A stretch of 64,000 nucleotides of DNA from Flavobacterium cupriresistens (GTDB lineage: Bacteria; Bacteroidota; Bacteroidia; Flavobacteriales; Flavobacteriaceae), in contig NZ_CP087134.1 of the NCBI RefSeq assembly GCF_020911925.1, positions 5,394,001 through 5,458,000 on the forward strand. Reading direction: 5' to 3'. The first letter of the stretch is position 1. Each line of letters opens with the position of its first letter. The notes beneath the pieces are model-generated. The model made no database searches and was not told the DNA's origin. It saw nothing but the letters and a program-made list of their open reading frames with translations. Below are positions 10,201 to 18,500 of this stretch, piece by piece. The translations under genes were made by a program, and so were the position numbers.

Positions 10201-12646
10201 ACGTTAGGTACGGCTCTCTTCCTGCTGTATCTCCAAGACTGCTTTCATCAGCGGGAAACTTTGCTTTATAAGCCGTTTTGTCGGCTTCATTTACCAAATT
10301 TGCTGTTACCAAAGCCTCTTCACAGCTTCTGCAACTAACGTTACAATCCGTTTCCTGAATGATGGTATCAAACTGAGTCGTCACCGGTTTGCAGGTGTTT
10401 CCAATGGTTAACTGATTGATATAATCAGTTGTATATTGCTCTAATACAGTTGCATCGACCTGAAGTTCTTTGGTTAGGTTGTAACTTCCTTCACTTAAGA
10501 AATCAGTGGTTCCATCTATTTTTGTGGTCAATCCTTCAAATGTTTTCCCCACCTCTAATGTACGAGGCGCGTACGATTGGAGGTCAAAGACGCCAATTTT
10601 AGAGGATCGTGTCGCCCCATTTTGTCCAAACAACAACTCATTTGCACAGTCATCTGTCATACTCATAGACCAATTGTATACAAAAGGATAATATTTATTG
10701 CTTAGACAACTGTCGTTATAACTTCCAATAGGCTTACTAAAATTGTACTTAAATGTAATACTGTCTTTTTTTACTACTTCAATAGCCGTTTTTAACAGTA
10801 TTTCATCTTCGGATATACCATTATTTCCTGAAATATGTTTGTCATTTTTATCAATCAAATCTGTGCTTGTTCTCAGATGCAAAGCTGCATTGGATTCGTC
10901 GTCAAGAGCAATTAAATTTCCTTTCTTGTCACCTGCGAGCGCTGTGGCAATAGTTCTGCCCTGTGGATCAAGATAACTGACACTCAGCTGCCCGTTTGGA
11001 TCCATAACGCTATTTTTCTTATAATGAACAGCGTTTCCTACCTTATAACCAAATAATCTGTTCAGTTGTTCTTGCGATGGGGTTACATAGAAATACTTCA
11101 TTTCATGCCCTGTTCCGATCTGATGGTCCTTTCCTACTCCGCCTTTACTTTTAATACGTCCGGTATTGTCTGGTGTATATACTATTTGAGAAAAAGGACG
11201 CAATTGGGCATCGGGAACCAGGTCCTGAAAATTATTCTGTACTGCATTGTTTGCCGAATAATATTTACTGGCACCACTCCCATTAGACATTCCTTCAATA
11301 GCCACAGATTCGCAATCTTTCTTCGTTGGGTCATCCCAGTCAAAATCATTGTGGCTGTATATAGCAGTCCCCGTACTGTTTTTATTTAAACCGGGATAAA
11401 AATGTACTCCGGACGATTCTACCGGAACCGGCAATATTTCTACTGCAGCACGACCCTGGTTGTCGTAAATAACTTCACCAACAACAGCTTTATTATTTGA
11501 GTTTATTTTAGTTACCGTTTGACGGTTTCTCAACGAACCGTCAAAATAGCTTACCACTTCTTTCTTCTTTCCATTTTCAGCAAAAGAAGATTGAAATTGC
11601 CAATTTTTCTTTCCCTCTTCGTGATTCTGATCAATTGTTACATAATGAGACCAGTCGCTCAGGAGTTTGTGCGATTCGGCATATCCTGAGGTCCAGTTTC
11701 CATAATAATTTTTGGTGATATCGTCCAAAAATCTTCCTACAGGTCTTACACGGTAGACAATGTACCCTTTAGAGTATACTATAGGAATCCTGTAATTCAG
11801 ATCTACTGTCTGTATTCTGGTACTATTTAATTTAAAATCCTGGTCACTTAAGCCAATTTCCGCTGGGGCCAATGAACCACCATTTGCTGCAAAATTATCA
11901 ATCCACGTCCATTCCAGTTCATATTCTACTGCCGGTGCCACGGCATCTTTTTGCCAGGAAATAAGGAGTTCCTCCCCACCTTCGCTTACACTGTTTACGA
12001 TTACTTCCTGTGTTGCATTATACTTTATAAATTTATGCTGCAAAGGAAGTACCGAACTGATTTCTGTACTACTTAGCTGTAAATTGTAATAGCGATCTGT
12101 GCTGAACTTTAATTGCAGATAAACCGGTGAATTATGAATAGCGGTAACTACTCCCTCCTGGTTGTAATACGTAATCGATTCTACTTTTACGTTCGCTTTG
12201 TGAATACCAGGCAGGTTATAAACGGCATAATCATCAAATTTTAGTCCTTTTGATACGTTATCATGTGTTATTTTTAAACTTACTACCTCATAAGGAACCA
12301 TTAAACCGGCAGCATTTTTATAAGAGCTTAGTTTGTTTCCGTCATTATCGTAAGGAGTGATCCTCAATACTACTTCGCATGAGTATACTTTCTGATAAGC
12401 AGCTACATCACTTTTTTCATCGTTAAAACCAAAAAGAACCGATACAGCCGGATGAACAGAGCTAAAAACATTTTGTTTCTTTATGTCTGCGTATTTGGGA
12501 TCTGTGATTTCTAAGGTTGGCTGATTTTGTAACTGATTTCCAACTAATCTAAGCTCTGTATGGGTTTCCTGCTGTGCGAATGTCAACAATGAAAAAAGAG
12601 TCCATGCAAGTGTTATTACATATTTATTGATCGGCATATATCTCAT
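1286..12646 (-). CDS. Giant Rhs/YD-repeat protein with C-terminal HEXXGH metallopeptidase-like tip
   Basis: About 3786 residues. I start it at ATG 12646 (MRYMPINKYVITLAWTLF, signal peptide). That gives TAA-T-ATG coupling to the upstream gene, whereas the longest frame (12676) overlaps it by 29 nt. In order: signal peptide; DUF6443-like region around residues 340-470; a long, Cys-containing central part; YD repeats about 2325-2960 (YYYDQAGNLVQTVPPEGVH, YDKLGRIV); a LamG-like insertion; five or so thrombospondin type 3 calcium repeats about 3290-3400; the strand YELANHLGNVLSVVSD; and the Rhs core about 3480-3530 (RLLDPRIGRWLTVDP). Then comes a ~250-residue unique tip containing HEWMGH at about 3683-3688. 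Rhs proteins form a shell that encloses a C-terminal toxin, released by self-cleavage near the core. HEXXGH is the zinc motif known from dipeptidyl peptidase III (M49). Protease activity of this tip is inferred. It is the seventh gene of the operon. Confidence 0.93.
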   Translation of the reverse strand: MRYMPINKYVITLAWTLFSLLTFAQQETHTELRLVGNQLQNQPTLEITDPKYADIKKQNVFSSVHPAVSVLFGFNDEKSDVAAYQKVYSCEVVLRITPYDNDGNKLSSYKNAAGLMVPYEVVSLKITHDNVSKGLKFDDYAVYNLPGIHKANVKVESITYYNQEGVVTAIHNSPVYLQLKFSTDRYYNLQLSSTEISSVLPLQHKFIKYNATQEVIVNSVSEGGEELLISWQKDAVAPAVEYELEWTWIDNFAANGGSLAPAEIGLSDQDFKLNSTRIQTVDLNYRIPIVYSKGYIVYRVRPVGRFLDDITKNYYGNWTSGYAESHKLLSDWSHYVTIDQNHEEGKKNWQFQSSFAENGKKKEVVSYFDGSLRNRQTVTKINSNNKAVVGEVIYDNQGRAAVEILPVPVESSGVHFYPGLNKNSTGTAIYSHNDFDWDDPTKKDCESVAIEGMSNGSGASKYYSANNAVQNNFQDLVPDAQLRPFSQIVYTPDNTGRIKSKGGVGKDHQIGTGHEMKYFYVTPSQEQLNRLFGYKVGNAVHYKKNSVMDPNGQLSVSYLDPQGRTIATALAGDKKGNLIALDDESNAALHLRTSTDLIDKNDKHISGNNGISEDEILLKTAIEVVKKDSITFKYNFSKPIGSYNDSCLSNKYYPFVYNWSMSMTDDCANELLFGQNGATRSSKIGVFDLQSYAPRTLEVGKTFEGLTTKIDGTTDFLSEGSYNLTKELQVDATVLEQYTTDYINQLTIGNTCKPVTTQFDTIIQETDCNVSCRSCEEALVTANLVNEADKTAYKAKFPADESSLGDTAGREPYLTLAEARYIAYNFPADELTPEEIVSYTRHFKTEFRVLIENCRALCKEPIGLCSMNEQLLLKDVSPGGQYGAVSGLERETPEGEAEAQPETDGAILSVFNENNQLLFGGYKNTTEEDPNNPNADIVKKVSKYNWRYPVGGSYKDEDGQISKITVVKKEDGTYSPTLRHFDENEPDPTVDDPANDDESIRLTEPQYLGSVADFLKAWQSGWAKALLPYHPEYQYYLYNTAICELKFDGESSDGFDDKLKDLEYFDTETGVKDNTIFSQTGIIAKLINSIETTDPFYKEELSSETETEYGLRRTIMKEGLGNFSTISGNFDGMSFKNSQGTEVKMNMLQTAYFFAAFSNGIAPVSAYQDDLNRSNSYLLTVINGLADPYLKQRIWANFKSYYSALKEKTRTVFAHHYANKTQRNSSCIGETKNTDSYVTLLKKYNVSYNAVTIPALLETTLAVAATIPSGSDGIEPICSDETAGYYADRQKRFVPADLSYDSGLTDAETLAAAEVKAKANLFLETGKCPLALDMENFLNGLTDPTIQPDGVLLNRFAYSMPYLTAGIFKAQIHPDFNLSTAADSPKIYGSLTGTNNADLNIDFTVQGQSIATPILLKFAGVEPNYKNPCGQTATPPTWAEVAGFKNFHYVSYDRGSKTFKFRILATIVRKGTTTGCSTPEEVIVEGYTKAAVGECHFSGGSGVGEVIAFGDNQCNKKDLFGAGLKEVVLQLQKSNLLTATQTILNHTDLNPYLKSYFGINSADIVKWNYEETAGQRIFTISVNDVVRMKLYGGSTDRPMQTVKDLSIGSLSADTKSNTVRVVTGRANGLLGRARAEYWSVSAGKNNALYFACCAPCGENDFDGDGYGDICGDPNRPGNTNTACELAEGVESDYEQNLKNVLNEALAKNTSGSAYTSTTSASSLMRHFVTESNLVNHFQAYLEYNYQHQPYPKSPTVPRISLSKFYFVNNGDLSNPQLSFSFQDSANEKEAEIVLSFPAISAGMKSIQSIDLIDGQYARVTYTNVQNEVFVAENVKIGNTAYPTFFHGYKASFCQFMNYDYPKTVACQNFTSDEILMEEGLKNILNDFLKPGNHRISMGWMGPFKSTIGRDPRDPRGTYRYVSDNPSVSNFVGNSQIKQRWKNILSYYNTNFEAPVVFDEYSIGLDDNSIGLKFNNFPYSGLGDDHYSGDFSITHSSLKDIKEINSIDLKDDPFSYNSIIEIQYIDTNGNSAVSTGYFSITVWHKKKPNEGWLGTPFEICRFFEDSNSSIAKRARSMKFQSKELPELTMDANGVVTGRTELLTTEAGFASAPTASSGLSSCSSLCIPPTVAPVVCADQWNEYKTRLQAQMPTYEIPKKLKENGTFFCEANFGYISKEYIDYLIQFNIKTAQDPLFLTIAEFGSTKLKYGNPETPNVIKAYDTYIKSQATHPQGETQNWNDFANLYVSTHKICAPATMVPSFSIDLPGGDDNKTPCEIYKKAINQINIQQVSDAFYAQKREAFKRNYLKAALEGIKEQLVQNTADKEYQYTLYYYDQAGNLVQTVPPEGVHRLTPASEAAIDTIRKQDTERTDIEKVNGIAVSPAHSLQTQYRYNSLNQLVWQQTPDGGETLFAYDKLGRIVASQNEKQKKQAQFSYTRYDAQGRITEVGQLHTKGGLTLKINENGRLEDADKIPVAVDAVNKTVNYPYNIANDTEQVTKTLYDNPLPDSQSWFTAYGVDNSHKRVTAVLYFDTLTPSSPVTGYTNGIFYDYDVHGNVKELVHHRNNSDLAQLHKSTKKIVYDYDLISGNVNKVTYQPNSAKEQFIHRYEYDADNRIQQVYTSKDDMIWEKEANYLYYDHGPLARVEIGDKQVQGLDYIYTLQGWLKGVNSEKIGTAYDAGKDGLNVARDAFGFALNYYTGDYKSRSGNRDAAIFSYSNDPALAKANSSLYNGNIKEMVTSLTDHMETAIPTQYNYYQYDQLNRIKGMTSKAITGTVETDSYSAAYSYDRNGNLKSLFNTAPLAGRTAPVAMDQLTYHYKPGTNQLKRVNDAVANGVFSNDPSNPNDTSLDIDNQYDKLNPSNPDYENYEYDAIGQLTKDKQEGIDIDWRVDGKVKSVRKNNGTVIAFEYDGLGNRIAKIVTTPGKTTTTFYERDAQGNVLSTYEMNKTANQITYDLIEQDIYGSSRLGVEKGRKSISVTALTAALRRSAASSKLLADAARVAEATTVTADPPAQYGLLFDAATDGTFWTEKPENSINLFNSEIPRTKAITLVTHLKMDATNAVNSVNVVAALHGASKSGDNWPGDRSMSYLNTVLLTVKKTENGYLPAVSLVDYRRAHHRHDKNKFSFRNYRYRVNYEIKSTPIPEDEWDLKAIISRNKEDQYIVEITVNGNVYATTVSNVITEADGSDQVKGKRLSAPELLIALPSNALGGSTVVYYQPQRRGSGTQHKSVYNAHLAEICDFSYKIDNNQMPEDLQTNEYSFDEGTGLALSPTGASMTLRNGTTRSTGFCSTKDADQDGDGKVDKKDNCPLVFNPAQEDGDQDGVGNPCDNCLTTINTDQLDADQDNVGDVCDNCKNKTNFDQIDTDLDGIGDVCDNCRLTANTDQADVNHNGIGDVCEGLAQGEGKNTEAGAPITAYRFVGDKQYELANHLGNVLSVVSDRSLFDHDQYKADVLSYSDYYPFGMQVPTRHGSTNEYRYGYQGSEKDNEVKGEGNSYTTHFRLLDPRIGRWLTVDPKRNPNESVYSSMSNNPIYHNDKLGDSIKTRFTDIDKKLLNSVPNVVQKMFNTEYGVKVGYNSKTEMLYYDGEINTSEQVSPTAKRTLVDALKESNPKAIKGFGQLHFGYNIDTPNGSPGGIWLGGSVRGSGNAWIDLADFSKDGGIKGMKYQNVPLRAYNIGRVFEHEWMGHILEGLGDNSMFDRDEINPGAVESQLMNNLRREMGLPVIRINYSNDYSLRGAIFFGDSNLNDKQAKETAKSYFKRMEDFIYRGKGKVDDIPMIILPKNN

Positions 12647-12647
12647 A

Positions 12648-13364
12648 TTATTTATTGGAAATGTTTCTTTGGTCAATAACCTGGTACTGTTTTAATCGCG
12701 ATGCAAGCACACATATATTCTTACCGCATGAGGTAAAATAATACGGACTTGTAAAAAGTGTTGCATTGACTGCTTTTCTGCTAAAATTGGTATTGGTAAC
12801 TTCTAATCTTGGATAAGAAGGCTTGGGCATACGATAATCTTTAGAGAAATTGACAGTAGAACTATAATAAAAAATTGACTTTTGTAAAAAGAACTTTCTG
12901 GAAACCTGAATAATAATCCTCGAATAAGGAAGACTGGAATAATTTTTCGCGGTTAAGGTTATTTCCCAATAGGTTTTACAATCCTTAAAAGATTCAATTT
13001 CACAAAATTCCAACAGCGGTTTGATGTCTAAACTTCCAAAATAATTTCTAATAGGATCCGATAACAAAATTGCTTTTTCGGGATGGCTAATTTTAATATT
13101 TACCGTTTTAGAATTCAAGATCTCAGTCTGATCAATTTTCAGATAAATTTCATTTGCGGCATTCTTCATGAAAATGCCTTTATACGATTGTTCAATCTTT
13201 TTAGATTCGGCATTTTTATACAAGGTATACTCTGAATGGTATTGAAATGGCCGGGCAGCACTATACTGCTTTCCCATTTGCTGTAAAACTTCATTTACAG
13301 TCTGGCAGTGTCCTATAGTGCCAATTAATAAGAGACTGGTAGTAAGTAATATTCTCTGAAACAT
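12648..13364 (-). CDS. Small exported protein of the Rhs operon
   Basis: The product has 238 residues and the signal peptide MFQRILLTTSLLLIGTIGHC, with possible cleavage before Q21. The body is beta-rich (YHSEYTLYKN, NEIYLKIDQTE, YWEITLTAKN) and resembles outer-membrane lipoprotein-carrier (LolA-like) folds in style, but I cannot identify it. The Cys at the end of the signal lacks a proper lipobox, so I do not call it a lipoprotein. It lies 3 nt after the vWA gene and 1 nt before the Rhs gene. Position between two large exported proteins suggests a periplasmic helper for export or folding; this is inference. Confidence 0.8.
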   Translation of the reverse strand: MFQRILLTTSLLLIGTIGHCQTVNEVLQQMGKQYSAARPFQYHSEYTLYKNAESKKIEQSYKGIFMKNAANEIYLKIDQTEILNSKTVNIKISHPEKAILLSDPIRNYFGSLDIKPLLEFCEIESFKDCKTYWEITLTAKNYSSLPYSRIIIQVSRKFFLQKSIFYYSSTVNFSKDYRMPKPSYPRLEVTNTNFSRKAVNATLFTSPYYFTSCGKNICVLASRLKQYQVIDQRNISNK

Positions 13365-13367
13365 AAA

Positions 13368-15476
13368 CTAGTTGTTAATAATAGTACCCGAACGGGTTTC
13401 CTGAATGGTTTTTACTCCTTTGGCAGTTTCCTTCTTTATGCGCACCAAGCCTCCTTCATTATCATATTCATAAAAAGAAGCATAATTATTCTCATCCAGC
13501 TCAGACATTAGCTTGAAAGTCTCCGCATCATAAACAAATGTTTTTACACTGCCGTCAAGAGGATGTATCCTGATGTCATCAAAATAGACCGGAACCCCAC
13601 TGCTTTTGTTTTCAAGTTCAATTCCAATTGTTTTTGTTCCTGCAGGAATTAAAAACTTGCTTGTCACTCGCTGCCATCCGTCTATTATATCTCCTTTGGC
13701 TACAAAACTTTGCGAACCAATTTTATACCTGACATCGTTAGTGTTCACGTTATTAAAGAAGACTACATTTATTACTGCATTTTCATAGCTTTTTACCTGA
13801 ATTGCCATTTCCTCTTTAACCCAAGCACTCAATAAATACTCCTTTTCAGGAACAGGCTGAAACGACAAACAATCTGTACAATAGTTTTTGTCTGTTGGAA
13901 GTCCACATGAAAATTCACTCAGTTTTAAATAATCTGAGAAAAATGCTTCATTCTCGAAAGTTCCTAAGAGGTCAAAATTTTCATGCCCGTAAAAGTCGTA
14001 ACGAAAATCATCTATCTTATCTCTTGGGTACTCGGTTTCACCAAAGCTCAGCAAATATTTTAAAGATGTTCTCAGAACAGGAGCCACTCTGGATTCAGTT
14101 GATCCCGCTGTTACTTCCGGAACATAGTTCGGATCCTCATTTCTGGGTAATGCCGTATTAGTCAGACCACCGTCAACATAATATCCGTTTGCAATACCTG
14201 CTACATACAAATGAGGTTTGTCTGTATTGGTAAACAAAGTACTTTTGGAATTACTGAATCGGGCCATCGTCTGGTCTCTCAGCGCTTCCACATTATTGGT
14301 TTGGCAACCGTCGGTGATCATTACCACTATCTTTGGTTTCATGGTAGCATTTAAGGTCACATCCAGAGCTGTTTTCCAATAATCTGAAGAGGCACTTATA
14401 CCTTCGCCACTGCGTTGTCGGTACTTGTCAATCCACCTGTTGAATCTTTGCAACGTAGCCGGGTCATTGTTAGATAACCTTGCTGCCGCTAAATTATCTG
14501 TTCTGGTGTAGCTGTCACTATCTGACATTCCCGTGATCGAAACATAAATATTCGATTGCAGTTTGTCATTGTCATCAGCCTGTTGCTGAACGTATTTCTT
14601 TAATTGTTTTCTAACTTTGGCTGCCTGCGCAGGACTTATAGATCCCGATTCGTCTAAAACAAAAGCAATGTGATTGACACAATACAAATCAGAGCAAAAA
14701 TTAATTCTGTTTACAAAACTCGTAACACCCGAAGCCACCGTGGTGGTTAAATGGGTCAGTATTTCACTGGATTTATACTTGTCTAAAGTAAAGTCGACAA
14801 TCTGATTCCCGTTTGTTGCAATTTTAATGTCGTAATTAGGACGATCTGTAAAAGAGAAGGCAACAAATCCTTTTTGTTTGTTATGCACAAAATTGTATAT
14901 TCCCGGATTCTGGTCTTTAATGTAAAAGGCTAGCGCATTTAGTTCGTCGCAGGTATATCCCTTTACTATTGTTGCTTCGGGAAGACTGATCAGCTTGTTG
15001 ACCAAAGTGGCAAAAATAGCTTTTATAACCGGCGTGTTCAGATTGTCCTTTGTACAGGAATTTTCTGCAGCACAATCTATTGCGATAATCTCTTTTTTGA
15101 AGGTCTTACTGCAATTATCAGTATCTGTTACAGTTAATTTTACGATGTAATTCCCTGCACTTGTAAAAGTGTAAGAATACATTCCACTTGTATCTGCAGG
15201 AGAAAGATTCAAAACTTGTCCTGACGCCGTTTCGGTAGACCAAACATAGTTTAAATTGACTCCTTTCGTCTCAAATGTGAAAGTAACTTTCTCGTTAAGG
15301 CAATGGGTCTCAGAAATTCCATCAACGTCAATTCCGGAGGAAAAACCAGAGAAAGCGGTTCCAAAAATTGAGTTTATCACAGGCTCTTTATATTCTTTAG
15401 CCAAAGAAGAAAAAGAACAAAATACTACACTCAAAATCAAAAACCAGTATTTTTCTATTTTTAAATAATTCATCAT
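13368..15476 (-). CDS. Exported PKD / von Willebrand factor A domain protein with YD-like tail
   Basis: This protein has 702 residues. An N-terminal hydrophobic segment (residues 8-25) acts as signal peptide. A PKD-like beta sandwich follows at about 55-135 (YTFTSAGNYIVKLTVTD). A von Willebrand A domain starts near residue 268 with IAFVLDESGSISPAQ, the metal-coordinating MIDAS motif DxSGS. A carbohydrate-binding-like domain (ISLELENKSSG region, about 540-650) comes next. The last 50 residues resemble a YD repeat (FVYDAETFKLMSELDENN, YASFYEYDNEGGLVRIKK). vWA/PKD proteins commonly mediate surface adhesion. The YD-like tail links it to the Rhs protein encoded two genes downstream. It follows the DUF5977 gene after 32 nt. 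Confidence 0.88.
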   Translation of the reverse strand: MMNYLKIEKYWFLILSVVFCSFSSLAKEYKEPVINSIFGTAFSGFSSGIDVDGISETHCLNEKVTFTFETKGVNLNYVWSTETASGQVLNLSPADTSGMYSYTFTSAGNYIVKLTVTDTDNCSKTFKKEIIAIDCAAENSCTKDNLNTPVIKAIFATLVNKLISLPEATIVKGYTCDELNALAFYIKDQNPGIYNFVHNKQKGFVAFSFTDRPNYDIKIATNGNQIVDFTLDKYKSSEILTHLTTTVASGVTSFVNRINFCSDLYCVNHIAFVLDESGSISPAQAAKVRKQLKKYVQQQADDNDKLQSNIYVSITGMSDSDSYTRTDNLAAARLSNNDPATLQRFNRWIDKYRQRSGEGISASSDYWKTALDVTLNATMKPKIVVMITDGCQTNNVEALRDQTMARFSNSKSTLFTNTDKPHLYVAGIANGYYVDGGLTNTALPRNEDPNYVPEVTAGSTESRVAPVLRTSLKYLLSFGETEYPRDKIDDFRYDFYGHENFDLLGTFENEAFFSDYLKLSEFSCGLPTDKNYCTDCLSFQPVPEKEYLLSAWVKEEMAIQVKSYENAVINVVFFNNVNTNDVRYKIGSQSFVAKGDIIDGWQRVTSKFLIPAGTKTIGIELENKSSGVPVYFDDIRIHPLDGSVKTFVYDAETFKLMSELDENNYASFYEYDNEGGLVRIKKETAKGVKTIQETRSGTIINN

Positions 15477-15508
15477 GTTTATTATATATTACTGTCGTGC
15501 ATCAACGC

Positions 15509-18500
15509 TTACCACCCCCCTCTTTCAGGAGGGCCTTCTTCACCTCCGCCGGGTCCAACTTCTTCACCTCCTCCGGAGCATGCTGAACCATTAAAAAGCT
15601 TTCTAATAGCTACAGCTACTATAGCACCACAAGGCCCCGTTCCCCAGTTGATTAATTCATGCGTTACCTCGTCCCCATAACGATCAATATAAACGATATA
15701 ACTTCCCGGACCATGTCCTCTATAATGGAACACCTGTGTCACAAGCTCACATTTACCATGAATATTTGCAAAATTTTGCCCGTTGTTATTTACATCTGCC
15801 CATGCTTTTGCATCTGCATCTGCCTGCGAAATATTAGAGGTTGCTGTTGCCGAATACTCTACATTTGATCCAATTCCTCCAGCGGTATCACAATTGTTTC
15901 TTGCAAAATAACTACTTTTTGTACTCTTATAAGTACAACTGCCATTGGTACCCGCATTGGCATACGCCTGCCCGTTTTTGTTGACATCGTCCTGAGCCAA
16001 AGCATCTGCTGCTACCTGTGTAGCGGCTGTATATTTTCCTGCAGCTACCGTATAGATAACCACCGAGCCTGTGCCTCCCACTCCACAATTGTTTTTCGTA
16101 AAAGAACCGCTTTTGGCTACGTTCTTAAAACTACAACTGCCATTAGCATTGGCATAAGCCTGTCCGTCATTTTGTGCTAATTGATCTGCTAACGCCTGAG
16201 TCTCTGCTGTATATTTTCCTGCAGCCACTGTATAAACTACTGCTAGTCCAGTTCCACCTGTAGGACAATTATTTTTGATAAATCCACTTCTTACAACATT
16301 GCCAAAACTACATTTGCCATTGGCATTGGCATAAGTCTGTCCATCATTCATTGCTAATTGATCAGCTAACGCCTGAGTCTCTGCCGCATATTTTCCTGCC
16401 GCTACCGTATAAACCACTGCTAAGCCGGTTCCACCAACTCCACAATTGTTTTTAACAAATCCGCTTTTTGCAACATTGCTAAAACTACATTTACCATTCG
16501 TATTGGCATAAGCTTGTCCATCATTTTGTGCTAACAAATCAGCTGCCGCCTGAGTTTCTGCTGTATATTTTCCTGCCGCTACCGTATAAACTACTGCTAA
16601 GCCAGTTCCACCAACTCCACAATTATTTTTGATAAATCCGCTTTTTGCAACATTGCTAAAACTACATTTACCATTAGTATTAGCGTAAGCCTGTCCATCG
16701 TTTTGCGCTAACAAATCAGCTGCTGCCTGAGTTTCTGCTGTATATTTTCCTGCCGCTACCGTATAAACTACTGCTAAACCGGTTCCACCAACTCCACAAT
16801 TATTTTTGATAAATCCACTTTTTGCAACATTGCTAAAACTACATTTACCATTAGTATTAGCGTAAGCCTGTCCATCGTTTTGCGCTAACAAATCAGCTGC
16901 TGCCTGAGTTTCTGCTGTATATTTTCCTGCCGCTACTGTATAAACTACTGCTAAACCGGTTCCACCAACTCCACAATTGTTTTTAACAAATCCGCTTTTT
17001 ACAACATTACTAAAACTACATTTACCATTGGTATTGGCATAAGCCTGTCCATCGTTTTGCGCTAACAAATCAGCTGCTGCCTGAGTTTCTGCTGTATATT
17101 TTCCTGCCGCTACTGTATAAACTACTGCTAAACCGGTTCCACCAACTCCACAATTGTTTTTAACAAATCCGCTTTTTACAACATTACTAAAACTACATTT
17201 ACCATTGGTATTGGCATAAGCCTGTCCATCGTTTTGTGCTAACAAATCAGCTGCCTCCTGAGTTTCTGCTGTATATTTTCCTGCTGCTACTGTATACACT
17301 ACTACTGATCCCGTTCCGCCTGCAGCACAATTGTTTCTCACAAAGCCACTTTTAGCAACGTTCTTAAAACTACAGCTGCCATTGGTACCCGCATTGGCAT
17401 ACGCTAGCCCGTTTTTGTTGACATCGTCCTGAGCCAAAGCATCTGCTGCTGCCTGTGTAGCGGCTGTATATGTTCCTGCAGCTACCGTATAGATAACCAC
17501 CGAGCCTGTGCCTCCCACTCCACAATTGTTTTTGGTAAAAGAACCGCTTTTGGCTACGTTCTTGAAACTACAGCTGCCGTTGGTACCGGCATTGGCATAC
17601 GCCTGTCCATTATCATTTACATCATTTTGTGCTAAAGTATCCGCATTCGCCTGAGAAATAATAGACGTAATCGTTTTTGAATATACAACCACTGATCCCG
17701 TTCCGCCTACACCACAGTTGTTCTTTGTGAAAGAACCGCTCTTGGTACTGCTAAATGTACAGGTACCATTGGCATTGGCATAGGCCTGGCCGTCATTTTG
17801 TGCTAACAAGTCGGCGGCGGCCTGAGTAGCTGCTGTATATTTTCCTGCTGCTACTGTATACACTACTGCTGATCCTGTTCCTCCTGCAGCGCAATTGTTT
17901 CTCACAAAGCCACTTTTAGCAACGTTCTTGAAACTACAGCTGCCGTTGGTACCGGCATTGGCATACACCTGTCCATTAGCATTTACATCATTTTGTGCTA
18001 AAGTATCCGCATCCGCCTGAGAAATAATAGACGTAATCGTTTTTGAATATACTACCACTGATCCTGTTCCTCCAACACCACAGTTGTTTTTTGTGAACGA
18101 ACCACTTTTGGTACTGCTAAATGTACAGGTACCATTGGCATTGGCATAGGCCTGGCCGTCATTTTGTGCTAACAAGTCGGCGGCGGCCTGAGTAGCTGCT
18201 GTATATTTTCCTGCTGCTACTGTATACACTACTGCTGATCCCGTTCCGCCTACAGCGCAATTGTTTCTCACAAAGCCACTTTTAGCAACGTTCTTGAAAC
18301 TACAGCTGCCGTTGGTACCGGCATTGGCATACACCTGTCCATTATCATTTACATCATTTTGTGCTAAAGTATCCGCATCCGCCTGAGAAATAATAGACGT
18401 AATCGTTTTTGAATATACAACCACTGATCCCGTTCCGCCTGCACCACAGTTGTTCTTTGTGAAAGAACCGCTTTTGGTACTGCTAAATGTACAAGTCCCA

